Source of the DNA: Halomonas sp.
GTDB lineage: Bacteria > Pseudomonadota > Gammaproteobacteria > Pseudomonadales > Halomonadaceae
Length of the DNA: 23,083 nucleotides
Reading direction: 5' to 3'
Assembly: GCA_007129225.1 (NCBI GenBank)
Contig: SKVX01000412.1
Span: 1-23,083, forward strand
The translations under genes were made by a program, and so were the position numbers. Every line of letters starts with the position of its first letter. The first letter of the stretch is position 1. Below the pieces are notes generated by a model. The model did not search any database. It was not told the origin of the DNA and worked only from the letters and a program-made list of their open reading frames with translations. Below are positions 15,485 to 22,662 of this stretch, one piece after another.

Positions 15485-15581
15485 GGAGCGGCTCGGTCGT
15501 TGTTATTGTCGGCTTGCCGGAGTCGCTATCCTCCAATAGCGTGCGCGAATATGCAAAACCGCCCTTGGTCGCAGTCGTGGT

Positions 15582-16220
15582 TCAGGCGATGTCGACCTTG
15601 TCCTTGAACTCGCAAAGGTCCTCGATGACACAGCTGCCGCAGCGCGGCTTGCGCGCCACGCAGGTGTAGCGTCCATGCAGGATCAACCAGTGGTGAGCAT
15701 CCTGCAGGAACTCCCTGGGAACATGGCGCAGCAGCTTGTTTTCCACCTCTACCACATCCTTTCCCTTGGCCAGGCCGGTGCGGTTCGAGACCCTGAAGAT
15801 GTGCGTGTCCACGGCAATGGTGGGCTTCCCGAAGGCGGTGTTGAGGATGACGTTGGCGGTCTTGCGGCCGACGCCGGGCAGCGCTTCCAGCTCGACGCGG
15901 GTGGAAGGCACTTCGCCGCCATGTTGCTCGACCAGCATGCGGCAGGTCTTCATCAGGTTCTCGGCCTTGGTGTTGTACAGGCCAATGGTCCTGATGTGCT
16001 CCTTGAGCCCGTCAAGGCCGAGATCGAGTATCGCCTGCGGCGTATTGGCCACCGGGAACAGCCTGGCGGTGGCCTTGTTCACGCCGACGTCCGTGGCCTG
16101 GGCGGAGAGCAGCACCGCCGTGAGCAGCTCGAAGGGGGTCGACCAGTTCAGCTCGGTGGTGGGCTCTGGGTTGTGCTCGCGCAATCGTGTGAAGATCTCT
16201 AAGCGTTTCTGGGCGTTCAT
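15582..16220 (-). CDS. nth: Endonuclease III (DNA glycosylase/AP lyase)
   Basis: A 212-residue base-excision repair enzyme that removes oxidised pyrimidines and cleaves the abasic site. The helix-hairpin-helix LEALPGVGRKTANVIL carries the catalytic Lys120, and Asp138 follows in IAVDTHIFR. The 4Fe-4S loop is C187-x6-C194-x2-C197-x5-C203. All six positions have the same numbers as in E. coli Nth. The start at 16218-16220 matches the E. coli N-terminus (MNAQKR); longer in-frame extensions run into rnfB. It lies 22 bp downstream of rnfB, the usual order in Pseudomonas and relatives, and is likely co-transcribed from the promoter at 17256. Confidence 0.97.
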   Translation of the reverse strand: MNAQKRLEIFTRLREHNPEPTTELNWSTPFELLTAVLLSAQATDVGVNKATARLFPVANTPQAILDLGLDGLKEHIRTIGLYNTKAENLMKTCRMLVEQHGGEVPSTRVELEALPGVGRKTANVILNTAFGKPTIAVDTHIFRVSNRTGLAKGKDVVEVENKLLRHVPREFLQDAHHWLILHGRYTCVARKPRCGSCVIEDLCEFKDKVDIA

Positions 16221-16242
16221 GTTCGGCTCGGCTTGGGATGGG

Positions 16243-17217
16243 TCAGTCGCTGGTGCGGGCGTCGTCGAGCATCTCTTGGGCGCGCTGCAGCTGTTGCTCT
16301 GCGCTGGCAATACCATTGGCACCACCTTGTCGCTGGGCGTGGGCGAGCTGCTGGCGTGCCTTGCGCAGTGACTGCTCGGCGGCCTTGACCGCCATGCGTC
16401 GCTGATTTCCCCCGGGGGGCGAGCCGGTGGAATCGGGCGGCGCCGAGGCAAGCTGCCGGTCGAGTTCGGCAACCCTGGCCTGCAGGCCTGCCCGTTGCCG
16501 GTCGAGCTCGGCGCGCTCCTCGCCACTCAGATCGTCGCACTGCGCCTTCCGATCCAGTCGCTTCAGGCCGGCCATCAGGCTGATTCGACTGGCCCGGAGG
16601 GTGCTGGACGACACCGGGCTGGGGTTGTTTTGAGTGTCTTCTGTCTGCTCGGGTGTCGGGCGAAGGCTCGCCTGGCGCCGCGCGCGCTGCTGTCGCTTTT
16701 CGTCTGCCTGGCGCGCCAGGCGGCGGTTGCGTGCCGCGAAGCGCTGGCGGCCTTTGCGGGCACGAGTGTCCAGATAATCTTGCCTGGCAGACTCGCTATC
16801 GGCGGCAAGCCAGTCGGGATGAGGCAGCAGGTCGATGCAGTCGACCGGGCAGGGTTCGACGCACAGTTCGCACCCGGTGCACTCCGCCGCGATCACCGTA
16901 TGCATGCGCTTGGCTGCGCCGAGGATGGCATCCACCGGGCAGGCCTGGATGCACTTGGTGCAGCCGATGCACTCCGCCTCGCGAATCGAGGCCACCAGGG
17001 GCGGCTGGTGGGGCTCTTCGAGCGGCGTGGGCTCGCGCCCGGTCAATTCGGCGAGTCGCGCGACGGTGGCATCGCCACCTGGCGGGCAGCGATTGATCGC
17101 CTCGCCGTCAGCAATGGCCTCGGCGTAGGGGAGACAGCCCGGATGGCCGCACTTGCCGCACTGGGTCTGTGGCAGCAGAGCGTCTATGGCTTCGATCAGC
17201 AATGGGTTGCCCGTCAC
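16243..17217 (-). CDS. rnfB: Solo RnfB-like ferredoxin without membrane anchor
   Basis: A 324-residue iron-sulfur protein. It begins directly with the RnfB 4Fe-4S (Fes) domain (LLPQTQCGKCGHPGCLPYAEAI; cysteines 20, 23, 28, 44), followed by two ferredoxin clusters (C83-x2-C86-x2-C89-x3-C93 and C113-x2-C116-x2-C119-x3-C123). E. coli RsxB has an N-terminal membrane helix; here none is possible, because a stop lies in frame about 12 codons upstream. Residues 140-324 are a basic, then alpha-helical Q/R/A-rich extension predicted to form coiled coil. No rnfA, C, D, G or E genes are present. The start is GTG at 17215-17217 with AGGAG five bases before it; an overlapping ATG one step upstream meets a stop at once. 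It may carry electrons in the cytoplasm rather than in a sodium- or proton-pumping Rnf complex. Confidence 0.88.
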   Translation of the reverse strand: MTGNPLLIEAIDALLPQTQCGKCGHPGCLPYAEAIADGEAINRCPPGGDATVARLAELTGREPTPLEEPHQPPLVASIREAECIGCTKCIQACPVDAILGAAKRMHTVIAAECTGCELCVEPCPVDCIDLLPHPDWLAADSESARQDYLDTRARKGRQRFAARNRRLARQADEKRQQRARRQASLRPTPEQTEDTQNNPSPVSSSTLRASRISLMAGLKRLDRKAQCDDLSGEERAELDRQRAGLQARVAELDRQLASAPPDSTGSPPGGNQRRMAVKAAEQSLRKARQQLAHAQRQGGANGIASAEQQLQRAQEMLDDARTSD

Positions 17218-17255
17218 ATGCGCTCCTGTTGGGCCGCGGTGAATCGTGGTGGCTC

Positions 17256-17261
17256 ATTATA
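17256..17261 (-). promoter_or_regulatory. -10 element of the rnfB-nth operon
   Basis: A perfect TATAAT on the minus strand lies 39 bp upstream of the rnfB GTG, in the 81-bp gap after the diguanylate cyclase gene. The -35 position (about 17279-17284, GTGCCC) is poor, so activity may need an activator or be modest. Confidence 0.5.
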
Positions 17262-17298
17262 CGCTTCCCGATGGGGCCGGGCACCCGCATGGGATGCG

Positions 17299-18888
17299 TC
17301 AGGCATCCAGGCTCTCCTCCCGGTTGGCCTGCTGTGCCTGTATTCGGTTGCGTCCTTGCCCCTTTGCCTCGTAGAGCGCCTGGTCGGCCGCCTTCATCAG
17401 TGCAGTAGGATCATTCAACGCGCTGGGATGGCAGCTCGCAACACCGATGCTCACCGTCACGGAGGTGGCGGTCGGCGAGGTGGCATGGGGCAGTGCCCGC
17501 TCCTGGATGGCCAGGCGCAGCGCCTCTCCATGATCGATGGCGGCTTCGAGCGAGGTATCCGGCAGCAGCACGCTGAACTCCTCGCCTCCGGTGCGTGCCA
17601 CAAGGTAGTCCTGGCGGCCGAGATGGCTGCTCATGCATTCGGCAAGCGCGATCAGGCACTCATCGCCGGCAAGATGGCCATAATGATCGTTGTAGAGCTT
17701 GAAGTGGTCGATATCGATCATCAATGCCGACACCTCATGGCCGGAAGCCTGCGCCATGTGCATAGCCTTTTCGAGGCGCTCATCGAACAGGCGACGGTTG
17801 GCGAGACCCGTTAACGAATCATGTTGCGACAATTCGAGCAGCAGGGCGGACTGCTGCTGCTGATGGTCGAGAAGATTACGAAACTCCTGGGCCAGGGTGC
17901 CGATCTCGTCGCGACGCTGCAGCAGGGTCGCGGGCATGGGGGGCGGTATCGCATCATGATGCACGCGTTGGGTGAAGTGCGAGAACTGGCGAATCGGCGC
18001 CAGCACGATTCTCTCAAGGAGCCACAGCACTACCAGCAGGGTCACGACCAGTACGCCGATTGTCCAGTAGAGGGCGAAGCGGAAGGTTTCCAGGCTGGCC
18101 TGATAGCGCTGGCGGGGCAGCAGCGTATCAATGAGAATCAGCTGGTCGTCGGGCATGGCTTCGACCGCTCGGCTGGCCGTCATGCGATTGGCGGATATGC
18201 GCTCAAGGTGATCGCGAGCCCCGTCATTGTCGTGTGCGATGCTGGTCAGGTTCAGATCGATGCCGGTCGTGTCGCGTAGCTGTTCGAGCCATGGTGTCGA
18301 GAGAGGGCGCACCATCAGCAGCCAGCCGGCTGAGGGAGACTCTTCCCGACTCTGGTAGATGCTCGACATGGCCGCCATGGCCAGTTCGGGCTTGGCGAGC
18401 AGCCAGGTCTGCGGTTCCTCGTTGTCACTTTCGAGCCTGGCTTGCAAGAAGTCGATATAGGTATCGGCCCAGTCGCAGGGAGATGCCTTACCGGGGCATG
18501 AGGTGAAGTCACCGTCGTCGTTGTACCCCACCACCCAACTGGGCTGATTGTGGGCATCGAGAAAGATCATCAGGTCGAGATCGAGGGTTTCCAGGGTGCT
18601 CTCATAGAGGTTGGAGTCGACATACTCCGGTCGTTCGCCCTGAACGAAGTCGTAGGTGTCGTCCCAAAAGGCCCAGTCCTCCACCAGGCGCCGCATATGG
18701 TTCAGTTCGCTGCCAATGCCCCGCTCGATCCGGTCGAGTTCGCTGCTGGCGTACTGCTCTTCGTCCTCCAGCAGGATCGGCATGATCTGATAGCGGGCCA
18801 CTAGCACCAACGCCAGCAGCGCGAGACAGAGCACGCCACCCAGCGCGAGGAAGAAGCGGTGACTGAGTGAGGAGAAGGATGGTGTCAT
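17299..18888 (-). CDS. Diguanylate cyclase with periplasmic CHASE4-like sensor, HAMP and GGDEF
   Basis: A 529-residue inner-membrane enzyme that makes c-di-GMP from two GTP. TM1 is at about 11-31. The periplasmic domain (about 32-272) holds WAFWDDTYDFV, a hallmark of CHASE4 sensors. TM2 is at about 275-291, then HAMP, then GGDEF: MIDIDHFKLYNDHYGH carries the metal-binding aspartates and ARTGGEEFSVLLP the signature (434-438), so catalysis should be intact. The inhibitory RxxD site upstream reads RQDY, so classical product inhibition is probably lost. I chose the ATG at 18886-18888 because GCGAGG lies upstream; an earlier in-frame ATG at 18927 adds 13 basic residues. It may be controlled by the sigma-28-like promoter at 18939. 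Downstream of metG, upstream of rnfB. Confidence 0.92.
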   Translation of the reverse strand: MTPSFSSLSHRFFLALGGVLCLALLALVLVARYQIMPILLEDEEQYASSELDRIERGIGSELNHMRRLVEDWAFWDDTYDFVQGERPEYVDSNLYESTLETLDLDLMIFLDAHNQPSWVVGYNDDGDFTSCPGKASPCDWADTYIDFLQARLESDNEEPQTWLLAKPELAMAAMSSIYQSREESPSAGWLLMVRPLSTPWLEQLRDTTGIDLNLTSIAHDNDGARDHLERISANRMTASRAVEAMPDDQLILIDTLLPRQRYQASLETFRFALYWTIGVLVVTLLVVLWLLERIVLAPIRQFSHFTQRVHHDAIPPPMPATLLQRRDEIGTLAQEFRNLLDHQQQQSALLLELSQHDSLTGLANRRLFDERLEKAMHMAQASGHEVSALMIDIDHFKLYNDHYGHLAGDECLIALAECMSSHLGRQDYLVARTGGEEFSVLLPDTSLEAAIDHGEALRLAIQERALPHATSPTATSVTVSIGVASCHPSALNDPTALMKAADQALYEAKGQGRNRIQAQQANREESLDA

Positions 18889-18916
18889 GGGGCCTCGCCT
18901 GCGGGCATAAAGAGTC

Positions 18917-18961
18917 GTTCGACGCAACGTTAGCGGTCAAATCGGCTGCTAACGGTCGAAC
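18917..18961. repeat. Bulged dyad upstream of the diguanylate cyclase gene
   Basis: GTTCGAC (18917-18923) pairs with GTCGAAC (18955-18961), and CGTTAGC (18928-18934) pairs with GCTAACG (18948-18954): 14 perfect pairs with a 4-nt bulge on one side. It lies 29 bp before the start codon and overlaps the sigma-28-like promoter. It could be an operator, a leader-RNA hairpin, or part of the metG terminator region. Confidence 0.5.
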
Positions 18962-18965
18962 TTGA
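18939..18965 (-). promoter_or_regulatory. Sigma-28-like promoter of the diguanylate cyclase gene
   Basis: On the minus strand, TCAAGTTC (18958-18965), 11 bp, then GCCGATTT (18939-18946), matching the FliA consensus at 12 of 16 positions with the right spacing. It would give a leader of about 40 nt. It is weaker than the chemoreceptor promoter but suggests flagellar co-regulation. Confidence 0.4.
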
Positions 18966-18980
18966 ATGAGGCGAGGCAGG

Positions 18981-19013
18981 CGTTCGATGCGCGGCATGGT
19001 CGCGCATCGAACG
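18981..19013 (-). terminator. metG terminator hairpin
   Basis: CGTTCGATGCGC and GCGCATCGAACG form a perfect 12-bp stem with a 9-nt loop, beginning 7 bp past the metG stop. No T-run follows on the minus strand, so it may be an RNA-stabilising hairpin rather than a classic terminator. It shares the GTTCGA end with the neighbouring dyad. Confidence 0.55.
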
Positions 19014-19019
19014 GGATCG

Positions 19020-21062
19020 TTACTTCACGCGTTGGCCGGGCTCGGCGCCCGAATCCGGCGACAGCAGGTAGATGCCGTCGCCGCTGCCCGCCGCCAGGAC
19101 CATGCCTTCCGAGACGCCGAAGCGCATCTTGCGTGGTGCCAGGTTGGCGACCATGACCGTGAGGCGTCCTTCCAGCGCCTCCGGCGCATAGGCGGCACGA
19201 ATACCGGCAAAGACGGTGCGGGTTTCACCACTCAGGTCCAGGGTAAGCTGCAGCAGCTTGTCCGCTCCCTCCACGTAATCGGCCTTGGCGATACGGGCGA
19301 TGCGGAGATCCACCTTGGTGAAGTCGTCGAAGGTTATCTCCGGGGCGATGGGGTCGTCGGTGAGCGGTCCCTTGGGGGCATCCTTGAGCTTCTGTTCTTC
19401 CACCAGATCCTCCTTCGATGCCTCGATCATGGCATCGATCTTTTCCCGTTCTACACGGGTCATCAGCGGCTTGAACTTGGCGATGTCGTGGCCCAGAAGG
19501 ACTTCGTGACGACTGTGCCAGTCGAGCGAGTCGAGCTGCAGGAACTGCCGAGCCTGTTCGGCCATGGCCGGCACCACAGGGGCCAGGTAGACCATGAGCT
19601 GACGGAACAGGTTGAGGCCGACCGAGCAGATGTCCAGCACCTCCTGGTCGCGGCCCTCCTGCTTCGCCAGCACCCAGGGTTCCCTGTCGGCAATGTAGGT
19701 ATTGGCCTCGTCGGCCAGCTCCATCACCTTGCGAATCGCGCGACCGAATTCGCGGGCCTCGAAGTCGTCGGCGATGGCGTCACCGGCGGCGATGAAACGC
19801 GCCACCAGTTCAGGCTCTGAACAATGGGCTGACAGCGCCCCGCCCCCCAGCTTCTTGACGAAGCCGGCGCAGCGACTGGCGATATTGACTACCTTGCCCA
19901 CTAGGTCCGCGTTGACGCGGGCGGCGAAATCCTCGAGGTTCAGGTCGAGGTCGTCGACCCCTGAGGTCAGCTTGGCGGCAAAGTAGTAGCGCAGGTACTC
20001 GGGGTTGAGCTGCTCGGCATAGGTGGCGGCCTTGATGAAGGTGCCGCGCGACTTCGACATCTTGGCGCCGTTGACGGTCACGAAGCCGTGGCAGTTCACC
20101 GCCGTGGGCGTGCGGAAGTCGGCGCCGTGCAGCATGGCGGGCCAGAACAGGGCATGGAAGTAGACGATATCCTTGCCGATGAAGTGATAGACCTCGGCCT
20201 TGCTGTCCTTCTCCCAGTAGGCGTCGAAGTCGATGCCCTCGCGGTCGCACAGGTTCTTGAAGCTGGCGAGATAGCCGATGGGGGCATCGAGCCAGACGTA
20301 GAAGTACTTGCCCGGCGCATCGGGAATCTCGAAACCGAAGTAGGGGGCGTCGCGGGAGATATCCCACTCGTTGAGGCCGGACTCGAACCACTCCTGCAGC
20401 TTGTTGCCGATCTGGGTCTGGACATGGTCGCTACGGGTCCAGCGCTTGAGGAAGTCGGCGAAGTCCGGCAGCTTGAAGAAGTAGTGGGTGGAACTGCGTA
20501 CCTCCGGGGTGGCGCCGGAGATCGCCGACACCGGGTCGATCAGGTCTGCCGGGGTGTAGGTGGCACTGCAGACCTCGCAGTTGTCGCCGTACTGATCCTC
20601 GGCGCCGCACTTGGGGCAGGTGCCCTTGATGAAGCGGTCGGCCAGGAACAGCCCCTTCAACGGATCGTACATCTGCTCGATATCGCGGGTGGCGATGTGC
20701 CCCTTGTCGCGAAGCCGGGTATAGATCAGCTCGCTGAAGTAGCGGTTCTCGTCGGAGTGGGTCGAGTGATAGTTGTCGAACGCCACGCCGAAGCGGGCAA
20801 AATCCTGCTGGTGCTCGCGGGACACCCGCTCGATCAGTGCCTCGGAGGTAATTCCCTCCTGCTCTGCACGCAACATGATGGCGGTGCCATGGGCATCGTC
20901 GGCACAGACGTAATGGCACTCGTGGCCACGGCTCTTCTGGAAGCGTACCCAGATATCGGTCTGGATGTACTCCAGCAGGTGGCCAAGGTGAATCGAGCCG
21001 TTGGCGTAGGGCAGGGCGCTGGTGACCAGGATCTTGCGCGGGGCGCTAGTGGAGTTCGACAT
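19020..21062 (-). CDS. metG: Methionyl-tRNA synthetase
   Basis: A 680-residue class-I synthetase charging tRNA-Met with methionine. The HIGH motif is H25-L-G-H28 in NGSIHLGHLLE, and KMSKS is K334-S338 in GAKMSKSRGTF. The zinc knuckle is C149-x2-C152-x9-C162-x2-C165. The C-terminal domain (about 580-680, FTKVDLRIARI) is the EMAPII-like tRNA-binding and dimerisation module of E. coli-type MetG. Length matches E. coli (677). I chose the ATG at 21060-21062 because the catalytic fold starts right after it; the upstream in-frame ATG at 21170 would add 36 residues unlike any MetG. Ribosome binding site weak. Confidence 0.98.
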   Translation of the reverse strand: MSNSTSAPRKILVTSALPYANGSIHLGHLLEYIQTDIWVRFQKSRGHECHYVCADDAHGTAIMLRAEQEGITSEALIERVSREHQQDFARFGVAFDNYHSTHSDENRYFSELIYTRLRDKGHIATRDIEQMYDPLKGLFLADRFIKGTCPKCGAEDQYGDNCEVCSATYTPADLIDPVSAISGATPEVRSSTHYFFKLPDFADFLKRWTRSDHVQTQIGNKLQEWFESGLNEWDISRDAPYFGFEIPDAPGKYFYVWLDAPIGYLASFKNLCDREGIDFDAYWEKDSKAEVYHFIGKDIVYFHALFWPAMLHGADFRTPTAVNCHGFVTVNGAKMSKSRGTFIKAATYAEQLNPEYLRYYFAAKLTSGVDDLDLNLEDFAARVNADLVGKVVNIASRCAGFVKKLGGGALSAHCSEPELVARFIAAGDAIADDFEAREFGRAIRKVMELADEANTYIADREPWVLAKQEGRDQEVLDICSVGLNLFRQLMVYLAPVVPAMAEQARQFLQLDSLDWHSRHEVLLGHDIAKFKPLMTRVEREKIDAMIEASKEDLVEEQKLKDAPKGPLTDDPIAPEITFDDFTKVDLRIARIAKADYVEGADKLLQLTLDLSGETRTVFAGIRAAYAPEALEGRLTVMVANLAPRKMRFGVSEGMVLAAGSGDGIYLLSPDSGAEPGQRVK

Positions 21063-21377
21063 ATCGGCTCTGGAATTCCCAAGAAAATCAGACCCTCGAT
21101 TGTAGCCATCTTCGTCGCCCACTGCACCCGCTGACACGGCCTTGACCGAGATGATCGTCATCTGCATCACCGGGCAGGCATGGCGGACTGACGGACAGGA
21201 GCCCCGTGGCCGGCACTGGGCAGCCCGGGTGGCAGCGAATGGAACACTCGTTTAGAATGTGGGGCTGCTGGCGGGTGTGTCAAATGGACTGACTACCCTG
21301 GCAGCACTCAACGCATTGCCCGTTACGCATCATCCGATAATCGCACGAATGCAACACATTCTAGTGAGGATGATACG
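21063..21377. other. Divergent intergenic region, metG / lipoprotein
   Basis: A 315-bp gap with no gene that I can see. On the minus strand, TACAAT (21099-21104) is a possible metG -10 with a poor -35. A near-repeat CGAATG(G/C)AACAC occurs at 21236-21247 and 21346-21357. GAATG and CATTC at 21347-21360 form a small inverted repeat just before the lipoprotein ribosome binding site. The apbC/mrp gene often found divergent from metG in related bacteria is absent. Confidence 0.4.
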
Positions 21378-21647
21378 ATGAAACTGCGTCACGCACTCCC
21401 CCTGCTGATGGTGACAGCCCTGGTCGCCGGCTGCGGAGCCAACGCCGTAGCCCCACGCTATACCAGCGAAAACCCCGATATCATGCGGATCGGCGACGAC
21501 CGTCCGGCGAATCCGGAAAAGCAGGTCGAAGATCTCGGTTCCTACTGCGTAGAGGTGACCGAAACCTGGAATGCCCACGGTTCGACGCCCGATGGCCAGA
21601 CACTCTGGGCCAAGGACACCGCCCGCGCCGTGGTACCCTGCGACTGA
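21378..21647 (+). CDS. Small lipoprotein of unknown function
   Basis: An 89-residue precursor with a lipoprotein signal: basic start MKLRH, a hydrophobic stretch, and the lipobox LVAGC, so lipidation at Cys19 leaves a 71-residue mature protein. Residue +2 is Gly, so export to the outer membrane by Lol is expected. The mature part is polar and has Cys57 and Cys88, which could form a disulfide in the periplasm. No family is recognised. GAGGAT lies 7 bp before the ATG. Single gene, followed by strong hairpins at 21669-21709. Confidence 0.8.
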   Translation: MKLRHALPLLMVTALVAGCGANAVAPRYTSENPDIMRIGDDRPANPEKQVEDLGSYCVEVTETWNAHGSTPDGQTLWAKDTARAVVPCD

Positions 21648-21668
21648 AGCGACTCCATCTAGTGCTTC

Positions 21669-21709
21669 TCCGGCCCATCCCTGCATGGGCCGGAACTTCT
21701 CCAGAAGTT
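21669..21709 (+). terminator. Tandem hairpins after the lipoprotein gene
   Basis: TCCGGCCCAT (21669-21678) and ATGGGCCGGA (21685-21694) form a 10-bp stem with a 6-nt loop. AACTTC and GAAGTT then form a second short stem at 21694-21709. No T-run follows. It begins 22 bp past the stop codon, where a terminator is expected. Confidence 0.6.
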
Positions 21710-21926
21710 GACTTGAAACAGCCACATTCGGCTGCATCGACGATTGTTGGAGGTAGCTTTAGCTCCGGTCCGACGCATCGACGGCTGGCGGAGGTTGCCA
21801 TGGCCTGATGAGGGCGGCTTGGCACCGGCTGTTCCCGAGGGTTAACGAGGGGCAGAAGAAGAGGTAGCGCTTCTTATCATTGCTCTAATGAACCTTCATC
21901 GGGGCCAGGATATTGGAAAGGCTGGC
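21710..21926. other. Non-coding stretch with REP-like fragment
   Basis: I see no gene here. GGAGGTAGCTTTAGCTCC (21749-21766) is an imperfect palindrome like the REP elements spread through Pseudomonas and Halomonas genomes. GCATCGACG occurs twice (21734-21742 and 21775-21783). The stretch becomes AT-richer to the right as the cassette region begins. Confidence 0.3.
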
Positions 21927-21993
21927 GTTGAATGCCGAAAAATGCCAAGCAGTCGGTGCTCGTGCCTCGCTTGCTTTACCACTGGCGTTAAAT
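21927..21993 (+). repeat. attC-like site, left of the toxin-antitoxin cassette (degenerate)
   Basis: It ends in GTTAAAT (21987-21993), matching the GTTRRRY core. GTTGAATGCC at the left end pairs imperfectly with GGCGTTAAAT at the right end; inside, GCCAAGC (21943-21949) pairs with GCTTGC leaving one extra C, the kind of extrahelical base seen in attC. Length 67 bp is within the attC range. The left core deviates from RYYYAAC, so this call is weaker than the right site. Confidence 0.4.
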
Positions 21994-22247
21994 CAGTAGT
22001 GATACTGAAGCGGAGCGATAAGCAAAGCGTCATCAGTGACCTTGTAAACCATTCGATGTTCTTCGTTGATTCGCCGAGACCAGTACCCGGCGAGGCTGTG
22101 TTTGAGGGGCTCCGGTTTACCGACACCTTCAAACGGTTCTCGCTTGGTCTCCTTGATCAGCTTGTTGATTCGGTTAAGGGTTTTTTTGTCAGTTTTCTGC
22201 CAGTACAGGTAGTCTTCCCAGGCGTTCTCGGAGAAGATGAGTTTCAT
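21993..22247 (-). CDS. yoeB: YoeB toxin (ribosome-dependent mRNA endonuclease)
   Basis: 84 residues, exactly the E. coli YoeB length. The catalytic residues E46, R65 and H83 fall at identical numbers, and the C-terminus QYHY keeps the family ending, so the toxin should be active. YoeB enters the ribosomal A site and cuts mRNA. The ATG overlaps the yefM stop (ATGA), coupling toxin to antitoxin. The stop codon overlaps the GTTAAAT cassette boundary. Base composition is visibly less GC-rich than neighbouring chromosomal genes, in keeping with transfer. Confidence 0.96.
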   Translation of the reverse strand: MKLIFSENAWEDYLYWQKTDKKTLNRINKLIKETKREPFEGVGKPEPLKHSLAGYWSRRINEEHRMVYKVTDDALLIAPLQYHY

Positions 22248-22495
22248 TCAAGAAGTTCCTTTTCTTGACCACCGCCTTGCTCCAGCTCGGCAACAGATTC
22301 CAGCAAACGACGGGCATTCTTTGGTGCGCGGAGGAGATAGGCGGTCTCTTGCAACGCTTCGTAGTCCTCAAGAGAGATCATGACCACAGACTGTGACTTG
22401 CTTCGGGTGATGATCACAGGAGAATGGTCTTCACAGACCTGCTCCATGGTTTTTGCTAGATTGGTTCTAGCGGCTGTGTAGCTAATGGCATCCAT
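22244..22495 (-). CDS. yefM: YefM antitoxin
   Basis: 83 residues. The N-terminal Phd/YefM DNA-binding fold starts MDAISYTAARTNLAKTMEQV, followed by PVIITRSKSQSVVMISLEDY, typical of YefM; the acidic C-terminus (EQGGGQEKELLE) would wrap and inhibit YoeB. It also represses its own operon, with YoeB as co-repressor. I chose the ATG at 22493-22495 because it matches the family start and has GGGAG upstream; longer in-frame versions run into the promoter and attC hairpin. Two TGTACGG motifs lie upstream as likely operator half-sites. Confidence 0.95.
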   Translation of the reverse strand: MDAISYTAARTNLAKTMEQVCEDHSPVIITRSKSQSVVMISLEDYEALQETAYLLRAPKNARRLLESVAELEQGGGQEKELLE

Positions 22496-22505
22496 GAGGC
22501 TGCTC

Positions 22506-22558
22506 CCGTACAGGATGTTGGACATGTTCAGTATGCCGTACATCAGCGCGTTTAGCAA
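22506..22558 (-). promoter_or_regulatory. yefM-yoeB promoter and operator
   Basis: On the minus strand, TTGCTA (22553-22558), 17 bp, CATACT (22530-22535). TGTACGG occurs at 22536-22542, between -35 and -10, and again at 22506-22512, 30 bp apart. E. coli YefM binds repeats with a TGTACA core, so these are probable operator half-sites. The -35 overlaps the end of the attC-like hairpin. Confidence 0.5.
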
Positions 22559-22627
22559 GCGGCTGCACAGCGACCAATTTTCCGCCGCTCCGCGGCTCCA
22601 AAATTGCCGCAAAGCTCCGCGTTAAAT
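22550..22627 (+). repeat. attC-like recombination site, right of the toxin-antitoxin cassette
   Basis: A 78-bp imperfect hairpin. The left end GTTTAGC (one change from RYYYAAC) pairs with the right core GTTAAAT (matches GTTRRRY) through seven pairs including two G-T. Inside, GCGG (22559) pairs with CCGC (22617), GCG (22570) with CGC (22608), AATTTT (22576-22581) with AAAATT (22600-22605), and GCCGC (22584) with GCGGC (22592). Alternating stems and bulges, palindromic overall but with little conserved sequence, is the attC pattern. Confidence 0.6.
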
Positions 22628-22662
22628 GGCTCGACTAGGAGCAAGGTTAGACCACTATTTCG

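Larger units (their letters stand above)
21988..22621 (+). mobile_element. Integron-type gene cassette carrying yefM-yoeB (no integrase in window)
   Basis: The toxin-antitoxin pair lies precisely between two GCGTTAAAT sequences (21986 and 22620), each at the end of an attC-like hairpin. Cutting both cores between G and TT gives a 634-bp unit. The yoeB stop codon overlaps the left core and the yefM promoter overlaps the right hairpin, the tight packing expected of cassettes. The genes run opposite to the usual orientation relative to attC, which is tolerated when a cassette has its own promoter. No intI is present, so it would be a cluster of attC sites lacking an integrase (CALIN) or a stray cassette. 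Confidence 0.5.

Noticed and set aside
16495..17814. Plus-strand frame of 439 codons spanning rnfB and the GGDEF gene
   Set aside because: It crosses two genes with intact catalytic or cluster motifs and is explained by third-position GC bias.
21888..22268. A 126-codon plus-strand frame over yoeB
   Set aside because: It is the antisense of yoeB, whose E46, R65 and H83 are all conserved, and it crosses the cassette boundary.
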